Shown here in pieces: positions 1 through 12,562 of a stretch of DNA of 64,000 nucleotides. The position numbers and the translations under genes were made by a program. Below the pieces are notes generated by a model. It made no database searches and was not told where the DNA came from. It was given only the letters and a program-made list of their open reading frames with translations. Numbering within the stretch: position 1 is the first letter of the stretch; each line of letters starts with the position of its first letter. Source of the DNA: Helopsaltes ochotensis (lineage: Eukaryota > Chordata > Aves > Passeriformes > Locustellidae); the NCBI GenBank assembly GCA_013400155.1, contig VXBM01000660.1, positions 391,805 to 455,804 of the forward strand. Direction: 5' to 3'.

Positions 1-44
1 CAGCGCAAATCCAGCGCAAATCCAGCGCAAATCCAGCGCAATCC
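1..44. repeat. 11-bp tandem repeat at window edge
   Basis: Three exact copies of cagcgcaaatc are followed by one degenerate copy (cagcgcaatcc). The array starts at base 1, so it very probably continues upstream of the window and its true length is unknown. Each unit carries one CpG, unlike almost all the rest of the window. Confidence 0.85.
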
Positions 45-95
45 CGGCCCCGCGCAGTGCGGCGCTGCCTCCCCACCTCTGCAGCGGAACCCATG
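1..95. promoter_or_regulatory. CpG-rich patch, possible edge of a CpG island
   Basis: About ten CpG dinucleotides fall in the first 92 bases, whereas kilobases of the following sequence hold almost none. Such abrupt CpG density in vertebrate DNA usually marks a CpG island or a GC-rich minisatellite. Because the patch is cut by the window start, I cannot tell whether a transcription start lies nearby or on which strand. No TATA box or recognisable exon is visible in what remains, so a promoter role is only an inference. Confidence 0.3.
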
Positions 96-3000
96 AAACT
101 TTGAGTATGAACCATCTCGAAGCAAAGTCTGAAATAAAAAATAACTTCACAACTTCAAGCACAAGTCATTCTAAGTGTTTCGCGACGGAGAGCATGAGAA
201 GAGATATTTTCATAACCTTCCCAGTGGGAATCAAGGCTATTTGTCTCATTTACATTCTGAGCTATAGAGTATCATCTGTGGCATGAAAATACGAAGGGAA
301 ATGAGCTACTACCTGCTTACTGCAGCTGTTGAGGCAGTCTGGGGCATCGGTTTCACTCAGGGATAAATTGGAGCAAGAGGCACAGTCAAGGTATTGTCTA
401 GTTCACAGACAGTGTTTTCTAAACAGTTTTAAGCCTTTAATTTATATTTTGGATTAGGAAGATTAAATACCAACATTTCATTTTGTTTCACCTCTCCTCC
501 TGTACTCAAGGTGGTGCCTAAGAAAGGTGTAGAGCACAGGTAAGTCAGGCAATAAGCAAAGCAAGCCCTCCAGCAGAACAAGCACTGTCCCACTGCCTCC
601 ACCCTGCAGAGCTGTGCCAGCAGCAGGATCTTCTGCAGTCCCAGAGAGAAGCAGAGGACAAGTGACCTGTCTTGTGCTTCAAGGCCTGGTGCACAGCGGT
701 GACTCCCACGGCGTGAGAGAGGCAACGAGCCAGCCAGCAAAGGTATGACATGAGACCCATTTTCACACTCTGCACAAAATTCCTCTCATTTATTTTGTAT
801 TACTTAGCTCCTCTGATACTGATCAATTACCACAATAACTCAGGAGTGAGATAAGAGAGACAGAAATTTGCAGTCTAACGTGAATTAATTTTCGCTTAAT
901 CTGGAACAGCTTTAACAGCATGGTGGGCATTAAAAGCACCGCACTACTCAATACTAAATATTTGTGTGTCTGAAATAGTCTTAAGAAAATCTTACTGGAG
1001 AAATCACACAATCTGAAAACAAGGAAGAAATACCAAATCTCAAATACACTGCTAGTATAAAATATTTGAAATATTCAATTAAGGATAATTTTATTAACAC
1101 CAGGAAACTATTAAATTAACAGACGTACTGTTCATGCTAAGGTTGGTTTGTAATTTGCCATATTAAAGTAATTCTGTTTATTGAGCGATTAAGTACAGAT
1201 TATATATTAAATATAAATATTAACTAAAATACACAATACTTGTACAAAAGTACTTAAAATGTAATCTAAGTTTTTAACTCCATCACTAAGAGGTTTTGCC
1301 TAAGTTTTCTGTACAAGGAGATGAAAAATAAAATACCCTGTACTAAGAGTTTACTAGTGTGTATTTGAACTGATCTTAATTAATAAAGTAGGTAAAGAAG
1401 TTAGTGAGCAAGTCAACAACATTCTTTTCTTAACAATTTTAACAAAGAATTACAGAATTATCTGAAGTATCTTTGGAGTACTTGGAACATGGAAATGACT
1501 AACACATATAGGTCTTCCTGAGTTCAGAGGGTTATAGCTCAACACTATACTATTATGCACAATCTGTATAAAAGAATTGTGCAATTATTCAGTCTTTTTT
1601 GAACCTAAAACTTATGCAATATATCATTTCTGTCTCACAGACTAGACCTATTAGAGTTATTGAAAGTGTTTTTGGATCATTTAGAGATTTATTTGACTTA
1701 CTGTTCTACATCCAGGGTGTGAGACATTCTACTGAGAAAACATTTCTTAATGAATGTACAGGTCCCTGTAAAAGCTCTTACTTTCACACTGTTGTTTTTC
1801 AAACCTAGTTAAGAACTTCTTTGCTATTTGTCATTCTTTAGAAAATTTACGTTCAGTCTATTAATATTTGTGGATAAAATGAAAAGAGCATCTGTGACAG
1901 CTAATATAAGGATACAACCTTTACATTTTTTACTATGGGCACAGGTAATCTATAGACTGGGTAAAGTCCATTAAAAATCAAGGGCACAACTTCTTTCAAA
2001 CTAGAAAAATTTGGATATATATGACTTCTATTAAATTGAACAATAGAATAAAAAATTATGTGGCTGTCACTAATTAAAGCAATAATTAGTGAGATGTTGA
2101 CCTATTTTAAAGTTTTATAGTTCCTCATCTCTCCTCTGTAGAGGATTCTAAAGGCCAATCATAGGAAATCATTTCCTTGAAAAGAATGCCAAAACCCTGA
2201 AAGAAAACAGAAAAATCAGCGGGTTTTTCTTTTTTGCAATTTTTTTTCTCAATTTCAAACAACTAAAATGTCAGGTTCCCCACCTTAGTCAAACCAGTGA
2301 CACCAGCTATCGGTCACAAGTATTTAAGAAATACATAGAAATTAATCTGTCAGATAAGACAAAAGAAGCATTGTTTTTATCATGGTCAATATAAAATCAA
2401 ACCCACATATGCACCTGTTCAGGTAGACCTTCTGCACTTATATGTTCGCAAGCTTAATTTTAGTCAGCTTGAGTTTTTGTTAAAGTGTTGTACTCCTAGA
2501 CCAAGAGCCAGGTTTAAACACACACAATGAAGCATTGTAGAAGAAAGGATGCAATACACCTTTGGAAAGGAATCCCATCCTTCCCTACATGAGGTCTGGA
2601 TTTAAGATGAGTTGCAGCACGTGCTGAAGTCCCAGCCGTGCTTCAGCCCCGCAGCTCCATACTGGAATAAGAGCCCCCACGTGCTCAGCACCCCATCAGG
2701 ACAGAACAGACACTTTGGGACTGTTGAATCCCCTTGAACTGAAGGTTCAAACTACTCCCACATGACCAAGGTCAGTGTTCACAATATACACTTAGGGCAG
2801 TCAAATAAATGCGTCCTGGGCCTTCCTAATATTATATACACACAAAATAGAGCATGAATCCTGGTTTAAAAGAGGAAACACATTATAATAGCAGAGGTGT
2901 CCCAGAAACACTTTTCCTTGTCTATGAAAAATGCAGGGCTTCTGGACTATTATGTCAGAAAAAAATATAATGACTTTAAAGACCAGGAATAATAGAAACA

Positions 3001-3635
3001 GGATTTAATGTCGCTTGAGAATGTGGGAGATCTGGAATTAATGAAACTGTTCCATGTTGTAAATTAGGACTACCAGTGGCTGGAGGCAGTAAGAGGAATA
3101 AGACCTAGGTGCTATGTTTTGTTACATAGCATCTGTATGCCAGATGTGTGCTATGCTCCTGGAAAAAAGAAAAAAGCCATTGGGATGCTATTAGAGGAAA
3201 TTACCTTCTGCTGTAACCCTCGGTGTAGGCAAGTACATACTGTACATTGGGATTATGTACAGTATGATCAGTTGTGGCCAGGCAAAGGGCTGCCAAGACA
3301 GCAAAGAGGGTGAGTAATCTCCAGTCATGAGCTGATCACAAGAACCTGATTTGCCAGCTCAGCAAAATGTAGTCAGAGGAGAGGCATGACAACTGTGGCA
3401 AATACCAGAGAAAAAGCACTAGGATAGGCAAATAATTGTATGACTAGGATGTTAGCGATAATATTATCTTGAAAAAAGATCTCAACCCTAACATAGGCAT
3501 AAAGGAACTTGAATTGATAAATAGTCTTCTCATAAGCTGGTGGAGGACAGGAAAAAATATTTGAAGACTGAGCATCTGAATTAATTTACTAGGAGGAGTA
3601 TTCTCATTGTTTTCCCTAACATGTTGAAATATCAA
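96..3635. other. single-copy AT-rich noncoding stretch
   Basis: I find no recognisable exon or repeat family here. Reading frames are short (under about 105 codons) and lack any recognisable motif. Local points: a strongly AT-rich run at about 1180-1260; a pair of CACGTG E-boxes at 2618-2623 and 2678-2683, the first inside the 12-bp palindrome CAGCACGTGCTG (2615-2626); and the hairpin at 3236-3266, listed separately. Confidence 0.6.
3236..3266. repeat. perfect 12-bp inverted repeat (hairpin, 7-nt loop)
   Basis: The left arm catactgtacat (3236-3247) is followed by the 7-base spacer tgggatt and the exact reverse complement atgtacagtatg (3255-3266). The bases immediately outside do not pair, so the structure is sharply bounded. 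No known element is recognised around it. Confidence 0.85.
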
Positions 3636-3905
3636 AAAAAAAATCTAAAAAAAAAGAAAGAGAAAAGAAAAAACAGGAAATCTTAGCCTGGATCAGGGAA
3701 AAAAAATGTTTTACTGTATATTTAAGAGCCCAAAATCTAGTATAATTATAATAAAACCAAAATAGTTGTTTTGAAAGGGAATGGGAAAAAGAGAGAAAGA
3801 GAAAGAATGAGAGCAATAGACAAAAGGAAGAGATGGAAAAAGAAGGCAAATTAAAAAGAAATAAGACAAAAGTGATAAAGGGAAAGAAAGAGAAATATTT
3901 TCAAA
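3636..3905. repeat. purine-rich (A/G) low-complexity tract
   Basis: The plus strand is dominated by A and G, densest at 3770-3900, with strings of gaaag, gagag and ggaaag and few pyrimidine interruptions. The minus-strand reading frames across it, rich in Ser, Phe and Leu, are products of this composition and not genes. Such tracts can adopt triplex (H-DNA) structure, but mirror symmetry is poor here. Confidence 0.75.
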
Positions 3906-6900
3906 TAAAAGAAAATATACAAAACAGTTTTTTTTTAAATTCATTTATTCAAGGCATTTTTTAATTAGGTAATTTAACAAAATGTACAATTTCATCGCTT
4001 GGTTTCAACAAATCAGCTTTTTTTCTTACAAATTAGTATTTAAAAATCCTAAATGCAGTGCTATACAAATAACTACTCTTCTTTAAAGTGTTCCTTCTGT
4101 TATTATGCAAAACTTGCACAATAAGATAGACTTCAATATGTCAATATTATAAACTTACATGAACTGAAAATCCTGGTCTGTTATGGCTTTGTTAACATTG
4201 CTGGAAATAAATTCTCTAAATCAAGGGTTTCAAAAGCTTTTCACTTTATTCATTTTTCTGATTTTAAGTGAAGAGATAAGGAAAATGCAAAGATGAGTTG
4301 TTTATAGATTTTGTGGTTTGACAGAAGAACATTAATGAGGTTTATGCTATACTAACTGCAAGCAATCAAAGAATGGCAGGTCCTGGATATTGATGATTAA
4401 AGCGACATGGGAGCTCAGATACAGGGTTTTTGTCTGTGAGGTGGTTCACACACAGGTATACATAGGTTAAAAAATATGGATAAATAAATGCACCCCAGAT
4501 ATCAACTGCATTAACATCAATCCATTTTCAAACCATTAGCAGTCCATGAAGTTGTGTTGCATCATGTTATAAATTTCAGCGGTATATAAATGTCATACTT
4601 TTTTTTATTATTATTTTCTCTCGCTTTTGGAGACAAAGTACCTATGAGAGACAAGTCACCTAAGGATGCAAAAGTTTGAGGAAATCCTAAGTACAGGAAA
4701 CAAGAGGTTAGAACTGAAAAAACGTGTGACTGTTTTTACCATCTCAAACTACAAACACTGCTGCCTTTCCAGAGACAATGCAGGAGCCTGCAAGATGAAG
4801 GCTATTCTGCGGCTCACGAGGATGTGAAAGAGCAAAGATGAAAGACTACCCAAGCTCATCTGTATGGAAACTGTGAAACTGCTTCAAAAATTTGGGGAAT
4901 ATAGAAGCTGAACATTTATTAGGAACCTTGCAGCTGATGCTGAGTAGAAATGAAGACTGAAATTCCCAACTAAGTCAAGTGAAGAGTAATGATTGTGCAA
5001 TTTCATGAGCTTATACAGCAATATGGAGAAGCACAGAAAGGAGACAAATAATTCAAAGAACAATAGAACCGTGAAAATTACTTTTTTAAACTTACAACTC
5101 ATTTTCTTCAGTCACGTATGCTCATTGTTTTGTGTTCAGCTTAAGACATTTGTGCAAACAAGCTTCTTTCCAGCAGACATTAATATTTTGTGGCCGAACA
5201 CAAAATCACTAGATTTTCATGTCTCCAGGCACACACATTTTGTTCAATTTTTTCAAGCTCTCACCCTCTCAGAAAGTAAGAACAATTCTGTCCAGCAAGC
5301 AAGAACCACCGACAGGTCCCAAGTGATTATCGGATGCCTTTGAAGAGTCGTTTTCTGATGAAAACTTGTCAGCAGAATCTGTGTTGGATTCCTGACTGCA
5401 GCGTATTTCTTCCTTGCACCACACGAAGTAGGACGAAGGGCAGAGAAGACAGTGATTTGGGATAAACCTTGAGCCCTGGGACTGAAACTCCAGCCCAAAG
5501 CCTGCCCTAAAGGAGGGGATATCTGAAGGAGGAAGTCTGCTAAGGAACAGGAGGGCAAATCCTTCATTCTGCTTATGTATGCCCAGATCTGGAATTTAGA
5601 AAGACCATCAAAGGGAAGCAGGAGCTAAGTCTGGGCAGGAACAGGCAGTAACAACTCCTGTGAAGCAATTTCAAATATCAGAGCTGAATCAGAACAACCT
5701 TATCAGTGAAAGATAAAGATGGTTGATCTTTTTAGATGCCCTTAAAAAATTCCTACCAAATAAGCACTAGAAAGCTGTCTTTGAATCTGCTAGAATTACA
5801 AGGCAACACTAAGTTATTGTGTTAAATATCAACTCCTTAACTAATGCAACACAAATCAATATCATGCACACTAGTATATCATATGTTCTTTATCCAAAAC
5901 TTTAGATTTCCCTGTCATGTTTCAGGCTTTACATCCTATAGCAAGTGATTCCTATGTTTTCCTTAATTTTGAAAACCTAGCAACCTAGTCATACTAGCAA
6001 CCACTGCTCTTGTGGCTGAGAAGGACAAGGTGGGGTTTTTAACCATCAACACTGCTCAGTGTTAGGAGTAAAGCTGGGAGAGACGAACCCCACCCCTAAG
6101 AGAGACGGGTTGGAGCTAGAATGCCCAAGCTGCATGCAGATTTGCCATGCCCTCCTGTCCCTATTGTGAGCTGATGTGCTTAGAAAGTGATTATATTGGG
6201 AGAGAAGGATTAGCTGACATCACACTAACAGATGATGTTTTCTGACGGTTCTGTAGGAAAAAACTAAGGAGAGAGGGAAATGTTCTGAGGACCCAATTTA
6301 GCAGAACTAAATTTCCTACTTTTTTCCGTTTGCCTAATAGTGAGAGAATATATAGTGAATAGGAGTGTAACGCAGTCAAAAAATTGTCTGAGCTCTCCCA
6401 AACAAGCAGCTTCAGCAAAACAAAATCCTGGAAAATTCCCAGAAAAACTTAAGAATATGATCAAGATGAACAAGAAAAGTGACTTGAAACTCTGTAGTTA
6501 AAAGTCTTCTACATTCTGGCTCCTCATTTTGAATTATTTAGAAGGTGTTTGGAAAACATCATTGTTTATGGAAAAAAAATCTGCATTTCTAAAGAGATCA
6601 CAGATTTGTGAACAGGATCTTAATTTATTATTTCAATATACCATCTCAAGGGCGCCCAGCTCCTGAAACAAGAAAAAGTAATTTTAAGAAGTTTATTTAT
6701 CCAGTTTTCTTTTATTTTTTTTCATGCAAGTACAATGCAATAGGCTTGACTACTCCTCCTCCAGACAGCTCCCAGGACGGCTTGTGAAGACAACAGGGCA
6801 CAGGAGGGTCTGTAGAACCACCAGCCAGCCTCAGACACAGCAATTCCCAGACAATGGGTATCTAAATTCAACAATATTTACAATCTTCCATCTAATGGCT

Positions 6901-7763
6901 GGTTCTCACCAAGGAGAGCTCCAAGGATAGTCACTTAGCTGATAAACCCACAATTCAGCACTGGTACTAAGTCCAGGCTTCAGTGTCTCCTTGTCTAAAG
7001 CTTTTGAGATCTGCCTGCCCTGGCAGGAGCTGGTAAGCTCATGTTTGTATACCCATCACAGAGCCCTTGTGCAGGTTGTGTCCCCAGTGTCGGGGTTTGG
7101 GAAGCACGAGTACAGTTTCTCAGCTCCCAGTTTAGAAAAGCTGTGACCATCACACAAATGGTTAATAGGGAAGCTCTCTTATTTGAAGTGAAAAGATACT
7201 TTTGCAGGTCAAGCCCTGGCAGGATTGGGGAGAAATGTTACAAACATTACATTTTCAAGACCTAATTCATGTGATTCTCTCTGCTGCACTCTGTTACTTA
7301 TATGATACAATTGTGTTTATAGGAAAGTAGGGGCAGTAGGGACTACTTTATTGGCATAGTCTAATGTATGGGCAATAGTCCAAAGTGACACATTTTCTAA
7401 ATGTTGTATGGGCAGATATCTTAAGAGCTCTATAGGAATCAGAACTGCTAATGAACTTCTAAGCATGGTCTTGGGTATTAGAGAGGCATAATGAGAAAAT
7501 CTGGAAATTAGTGTGAAGAACTCTGCCAGTTCACTTTAACATTGGCATAAACCCCTTAGTCTATTACTTTTCCCTTTTTGTCATTAGTCTGTCTGAAAGT
7601 GGTTCAGAAAGGTGAGACTTTGTAAACCTGGTCAAGCATGCTATTGAGAAGTACTATTAAATTTTCCTGTCAGGGAATAACTCTTCAAACTACAGTAGCA
7701 TGTCTGCAGGTTACAAGCTTATCTGTTCCCAAGTGCTACACTTGGACATCATCTGCACAAAGT
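3906..7763. other. single-copy noncoding stretch
   Basis: No repeat family or exon is recognised. The composition is AT-rich with short chance reading frames. The segment at 5250-5570 is open on both strands for about 100 codons, but neither product resembles a known protein and there are no convincing flanking splice sites. Confidence 0.55.
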
Positions 7764-7809
7764 ATAGATAGATGGATAGATGAATGGATAGATAGATAGA
7801 TAGATAGAT

Positions 7810-7902
<93 letters not shown>

Positions 7903-7904
7903 TA
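7764..7904. repeat. GATA/TATC tetranucleotide microsatellite
   Basis: A TAGA array of about 140 bp begins with imperfect units (gatg, gaatg), has one gaaa interruption near 7811-7815, and then runs uninterrupted for roughly 22 units to 7902. Read on the minus strand it gives Tyr-Leu-Ser-Ile repeats in all frames, so the open frames crossing it are artefacts. A pure tract of this length is likely to vary between individuals. Confidence 0.97.
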
Positions 7905-8075
7905 GGTGGTTCTGCATACATATTTATATACACACATATCTTTATACCACATCTACTAAAACAAATGGACCTAGAGAAGCAAGAATCTTTAAAATACAGA
8001 ATTTGTAGAAGAAAAGAAAAAAATATTTTAAAATACTTAATTTTAAGTTTTCTTCTATTGCTCCTTTCACCTAAG

Positions 8076-8420
8076 TGTGGACTGTTCAGCACAGCAAGAA
8101 CCACATAGGACACACGATGAGGAGAAGGACCCAAAAGAGAGCCTTTTGTTTATTCTTTCTTTCTTAAGTAGACCTCAGGTCCATGCCAGGGATTGGATGA
8201 GAAGGTGAACACCTCTCCTCTCCACTGGCCCAGCTGACGGTCAGTCAGTACAATTTGCATCCAAAGGCATGTGATATTTACTAATCTATTCCCAAACAAA
8301 CCTTATCTTACAGATAACACCAGCGTGAGAAAGGCAAAGCACTACCTAAACATTGAGGATTCTGACTCCATTCTAAAAGCTAAGAAACACATCAGAAAGG
8401 CTGCAAAAATCAGGGCAACA
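8076..8420 (-). mobile_element. solo LTR of an endogenous retrovirus (copy A)
   Basis: This 345-bp element reads on the minus strand from TGTTGCCCTG to GTCCACA, the TG...CA ends expected of a retroviral LTR. It is flanked by an exact 6-bp target duplication, CCTAAG, at 8070-8075 and 8421-8426. On its sense strand it has an octamer ATGCAAAT (complement of 8253-8260), a CCAAT motif, a TTAAG-type TATA substitute and an AATAAA signal (complement of 8149-8154), in the order expected for U3 then R. A second copy at 32718-33064 is about 93% identical in opposite orientation. A 6-bp duplication is typical of class II (beta/alpha-like) elements. No gag, pol or env sequence is attached, so this is the product of LTR-LTR recombination. 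Confidence 0.88.
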
Positions 8421-11400
8421 CCTAAGTAAAGGTGCTTCCACTGTATTTAACTTACTAAAGCCTGAAGATATCCATGGTGTTTACTTTAAGTTCTAATCCA
8501 TTTCCTTTGTTACCAAATTATTTCACAAAAGCATTTTAAAAAACACTCAACAACATTCTTAACGGTAAGTGACTTCAAATCAGTTTAATAATTTGAAGTA
8601 GTAATTATAAGCATTATTTAATAAACAATTACATTTACTATGTTCACAATGCAGTACTGCTCTTATATTGTTTCGCACGTTTCTCTGCTTTTACTACTAC
8701 TGGTAGTAGAAATAATAGAATACAAAAAGTTGACTTCATGTTTTTCATAGTCAAGGCTTAATATGGCTTTGAAGACCCTCATTTTGTGAAGTCTACAACT
8801 TAAGAAAATAAAGTTCTAGACACTACATCGGTGATTTTTTGGGAAAACATGACTTGTTCTTCTAGGCAAACCAGTATGCTCATAGCAACTTACACAGTGC
8901 CTTCCAGTTTGACACTGTGGTCTCGTAACCATTGATTGTGTTGTGAGTAGTTATCAGAACTAGTAGCAACTGGTCTGTGCATATGACTATGCACATTCGT
9001 GTACGTGTGTGTATGTGTGTGTGTGTGTAGGGGTAGAAAATGGTGCTTGCTCGTGTGAGGTGTCCTCCCTTTCCTCAAGGCCCAGTCAGACAAGTTTCCG
9101 TAAGTAAACAGATTTTCCTAAAACACCCTCCCATCACTCATCTTTCTTTTCTGCAAAAACCATGTGTGTTAAATTCAAGAATGGGGTAAATTCTGTGTCA
9201 AAGTGATTCAGCAGTGGGACAGCAGAAGGACCATGGAGTCCAGCCCAAGAAGAGTGCAGGAAGAAGGAGGACTGTCCACCAAGCCTCACAGTCTGATTCC
9301 CAACCCAGTGATCCAGCACAGGGCTCAGTATTATTCTTTTTCTGGCAGAGGATGAGGGCATTTCCACTTTCTCCATCAACCCCCCTAGCCATGCACTCCT
9401 CTCCCACTGCTCTGTCAATGCTGGAGCTGCAATGGGAATCTCCTTTTTTGAGGGCCAACTCATAATGTACTCAAGTGAAACCCAGAGATTTTTCTCCAAC
9501 ATTTCAGCAAACACCACCACAATAAATTGAACTCACACAGGGACAAAAACACAAGAAAGGAATAAGCAACAGGACACTGCGTAGGAGGATGGGGAAAGAG
9601 CAACACTGTTACTCAGAAAACGCACATAGCACTTTAGTACAAATCTTGATGACTGGTCACAGTTTAAAATGGCCCAGGAAATATCTGCAAACTCCCAAGT
9701 TTTAACATGGCATGGTTTAACAAATGCCCTTAAGAACAGGGTTACTTCAGAAGTGCTCAGAAGGAAAAAAGTTCAAAATGCATTGATATGTAAATCTAAC
9801 CAGCAAGCAGAGCTGCTTACAGAGCCATACAAAAGGGATTTATCCTCTTTTTTTTAGATTTTTAGCTTTATAATGGCAGTGGTGATCTCAGGGACATTCC
9901 CTAGACAACTTCAAGGCTCTCCATTTGGTATAAATTTGCTAACTTAATAAAGTAGGGTGGCAAGAAGTTTAAAAGTTTTTTTTAAAAAGTGCTAAGATTT
10001 CCAAATTCATCCTTGTTTCAGATCAGAGGAGAAAAAATTCACCTCTCATACATTACTGGGGAGGGTGTAGCAGGAGGAATGAGCCACCATACAGACATAA
10101 CCAGTTTTTCTACATTTTCGACATTTTCTACACCCAAGAGAGCATCTTACTCCTGCAGTCTTGCTGCTACACTGTTCTCAAACCCAACAGAACCTTCCCC
10201 CTCTCAGAAGGGAGAAAAAACCCCAAGCCATTGCAGATATGGTTAGTCTGATGTTGTAGCTACTCGTGTAGACTCTTGTGACAAGGACAGCATTTGGCAA
10301 GTCCTTGTCTCTTTAGAAACTGCATTTAGTTTGTGGCACTGCCACAAAAGTAGATGGCAAACACAGACCTTCTACTAACACACCAATAAAAAATCCCAAG
10401 CTAAAAATGTTACAGATGACGTTGATCCAATATTCCTCCCACACACACGAAGCCCAAGATTGCCATAAGGACTGCTCTTCATTAAAGTTTCATTAAATGG
10501 GCTGTTAAAATAAATAAGCAAATTACTTCTTAGAACCACAGCACACGGTTCCAGTCAGAATAATGTAGAAGGCATGACTTATATTGAGCAGATTTTTAAG
10601 CCTGTTATCAAAACTATTAATCATGTCTTGTCTAACAAGAATCCTGCAACATTATAATTTAAGTGAACATAGTTACTGTTCCAAGGAATGCAGATTGCTT
10701 TTAAATTGGCATTGTTATGCAGAAGAAAGTTTGCATTTGATGTATTTTATGCATCTCCCCTGACTTCAATCAAATCTGCAGGAAGATGGAAACAAATAAA
10801 GGTTGTCTGGAACAACGTGAGCTAACCAAAGCTTTGCCTGTCTACTCCATGCTTCACTTTGGTCTCAAAAAGACAGAAAAGCAATATGCCTCTATTACTT
10901 TCATGAGGGGAGCCTGAATGAAATCCTGTGAACTGGATTTAAAACTTTCAATCAAAACCAGAGAAAATATTTTTCTCAGAGATGTTCAGATTTACTGGCA
11001 AACTCAATTGGGAAACCTCCTCAGGTGAAGGTATCAGAGGCAAAGCATTAGCTAGCCTTCTAGCCTAAACCATCTAGCTAATCTCACACAAAACCACTCA
11101 AATCTGCCTATGAGATGTGGTGAAAACAAACAGGTTTATAGGCACTTCAGGTCTACAGTGCTTATGTACAGGGCCTACTTGCTTTCTCTGGAGCAGTTTT
11201 TCAAGGAATAAAAACAAGGCAGTCTGTGTCCTGTTGAGGCGCTGAGATCAGCTCGTGTATAAGCCAGTAAAGTCTGAGCAGCACTTACAATGTCACCCTC
11301 ACTTTCCCCGTATAGACCCCCTGCTTTTGAGCATAGGAAAATATGTCCAGGTTTTGTTCGTGATCAGCTTATGGAGCATGCATGGATTGGGAATCCTTAA

Positions 11401-12562
11401 AAAGCACCAGTTCCTAGCCCAAATGACAAAAGCTGTTTTCTAACTCACCCCTGAGAGTCCTGCAGTTTCCCATAACATGTGTCAATAAGATAACCCTGTC
11501 AAATATTCCCAGTGAAAAAGTGGAAAATTATTCATAAAACAACTTTAGCATACGCTGTAACTGGGGTTGATTTTTTTTTTTTAATCTTAGCTGTGGAAGG
11601 TCCTTCAAAGCCAAGATCCCTTCCTGCTAGGCACTGCATGTGGGTTACTCTCAAGAGCTTCTTGATTTCTATCTTTAGACGAAAAACTGATAGATACCAA
11701 AGTTGTGAGGAGCTGAAAAAATTATGGTACACAGCAATCACAACTCAGCTCATTCATAATCCTTGTAACTTTTTTTGGAGATGCCATTGATGGCTTACAC
11801 CCTCTTTCTTCTGCATATGAGTAACAGATCTTCTAGATCAGTGGGACTTCAGTGCAGGAGACTGAGTGAAGCAGATAATGAGGTCTTGTACTGTTCACCA
11901 AATTCCCATTCCTTTTTGATTAGACCAATTATTTTCCAATCCCCCTCTTCTCACCTCACTTGGCTTCTGCCTGTTGGCTTCTGATTCATCTAAATTGGGC
12001 ATCTAAATACATGCATGGGAAATTCCTGGGTATAATATTCTAAGTAAGCTAGTTCCTGCTTGTAAGACTACAGGAGAAGCATTAACACCCTTTAAAACAA
12101 ACAAACAAGCAAACACAAACATAAAAAGACAATAAACCCCAGTATTTAACCCAGCACACTCAGTTTCTATTGGGGCTGAGATCACAGAATCTCAGCTGGA
12201 GGAAACTGATTGCAGGCAGGCAGGAACCAGTCTTGTAGTCATTTCCTTACACTCTGAAATTGTTATCCCATTTGATTTAACTTAACAAGCCTCACATTTG
12301 TTAACCTGAATGTGTCCTTGCATGGCTTATCCTTTTTCAGAGAGAAAAATGGGGGTAATGCAGATGGAGTTGGCAGCAGAGTGGAGATCCAGGAATGTTT
12401 TGACACTCCATTACCTTAGGATGAACCATCACAATGCAGCACTGTGGACATGAGTTTCCAAGACGTTTTATGAAAAGCCCAGATCTGAGGGAGGTATTTC
12501 ACTTTAAATGGTGAAACTGTTGCCTAGAATTGAAAGAAAGACTTTCCAAACAATATTAAAAG
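8421..12562. other. single-copy noncoding stretch with a short TG repeat
   Basis: No exon or repeat family is recognised apart from the TG microsatellite at about 9000-9028. The segment 9134-9520 is open on both strands, the minus strand for 128 codons, but the products show no known domain, signal peptide or repeat. A small palindrome lies at 8694-8709 (ctactac/gtagtag arms). Confidence 0.55.
9000..9028. repeat. (TG)n dinucleotide microsatellite
   Basis: An interrupted TG run (gtacgtgtgtgtatgtgtgtg...) of about 29 bp. It explains the His-Thr repeats in the minus-strand reading frame. Confidence 0.85.

Noticed and set aside
510..545. Tiny exon between an acceptor-like and a donor-like site
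   Set aside because: A 29-base interval with consensus-like ends occurs often by chance and there is no coding or transcript support.
7711..8134. Tyr-Leu-Ser-Ile repeat proteins on the minus strand
   Set aside because: They are translations of the GATA microsatellite in each frame.
9134..9520. 128-codon minus-strand frame overlapped by an 83-codon plus-strand frame
   Set aside because: Both strands are open because the patch is low in TA-containing stops; neither product is recognisable.
12182..12215. Possible inverted CR1 tail (atcacagaatctcagctgg)
   Set aside because: Similarity ends after the generic tcacagaat string; the diagnostic ggttggaagggacc block does not follow.
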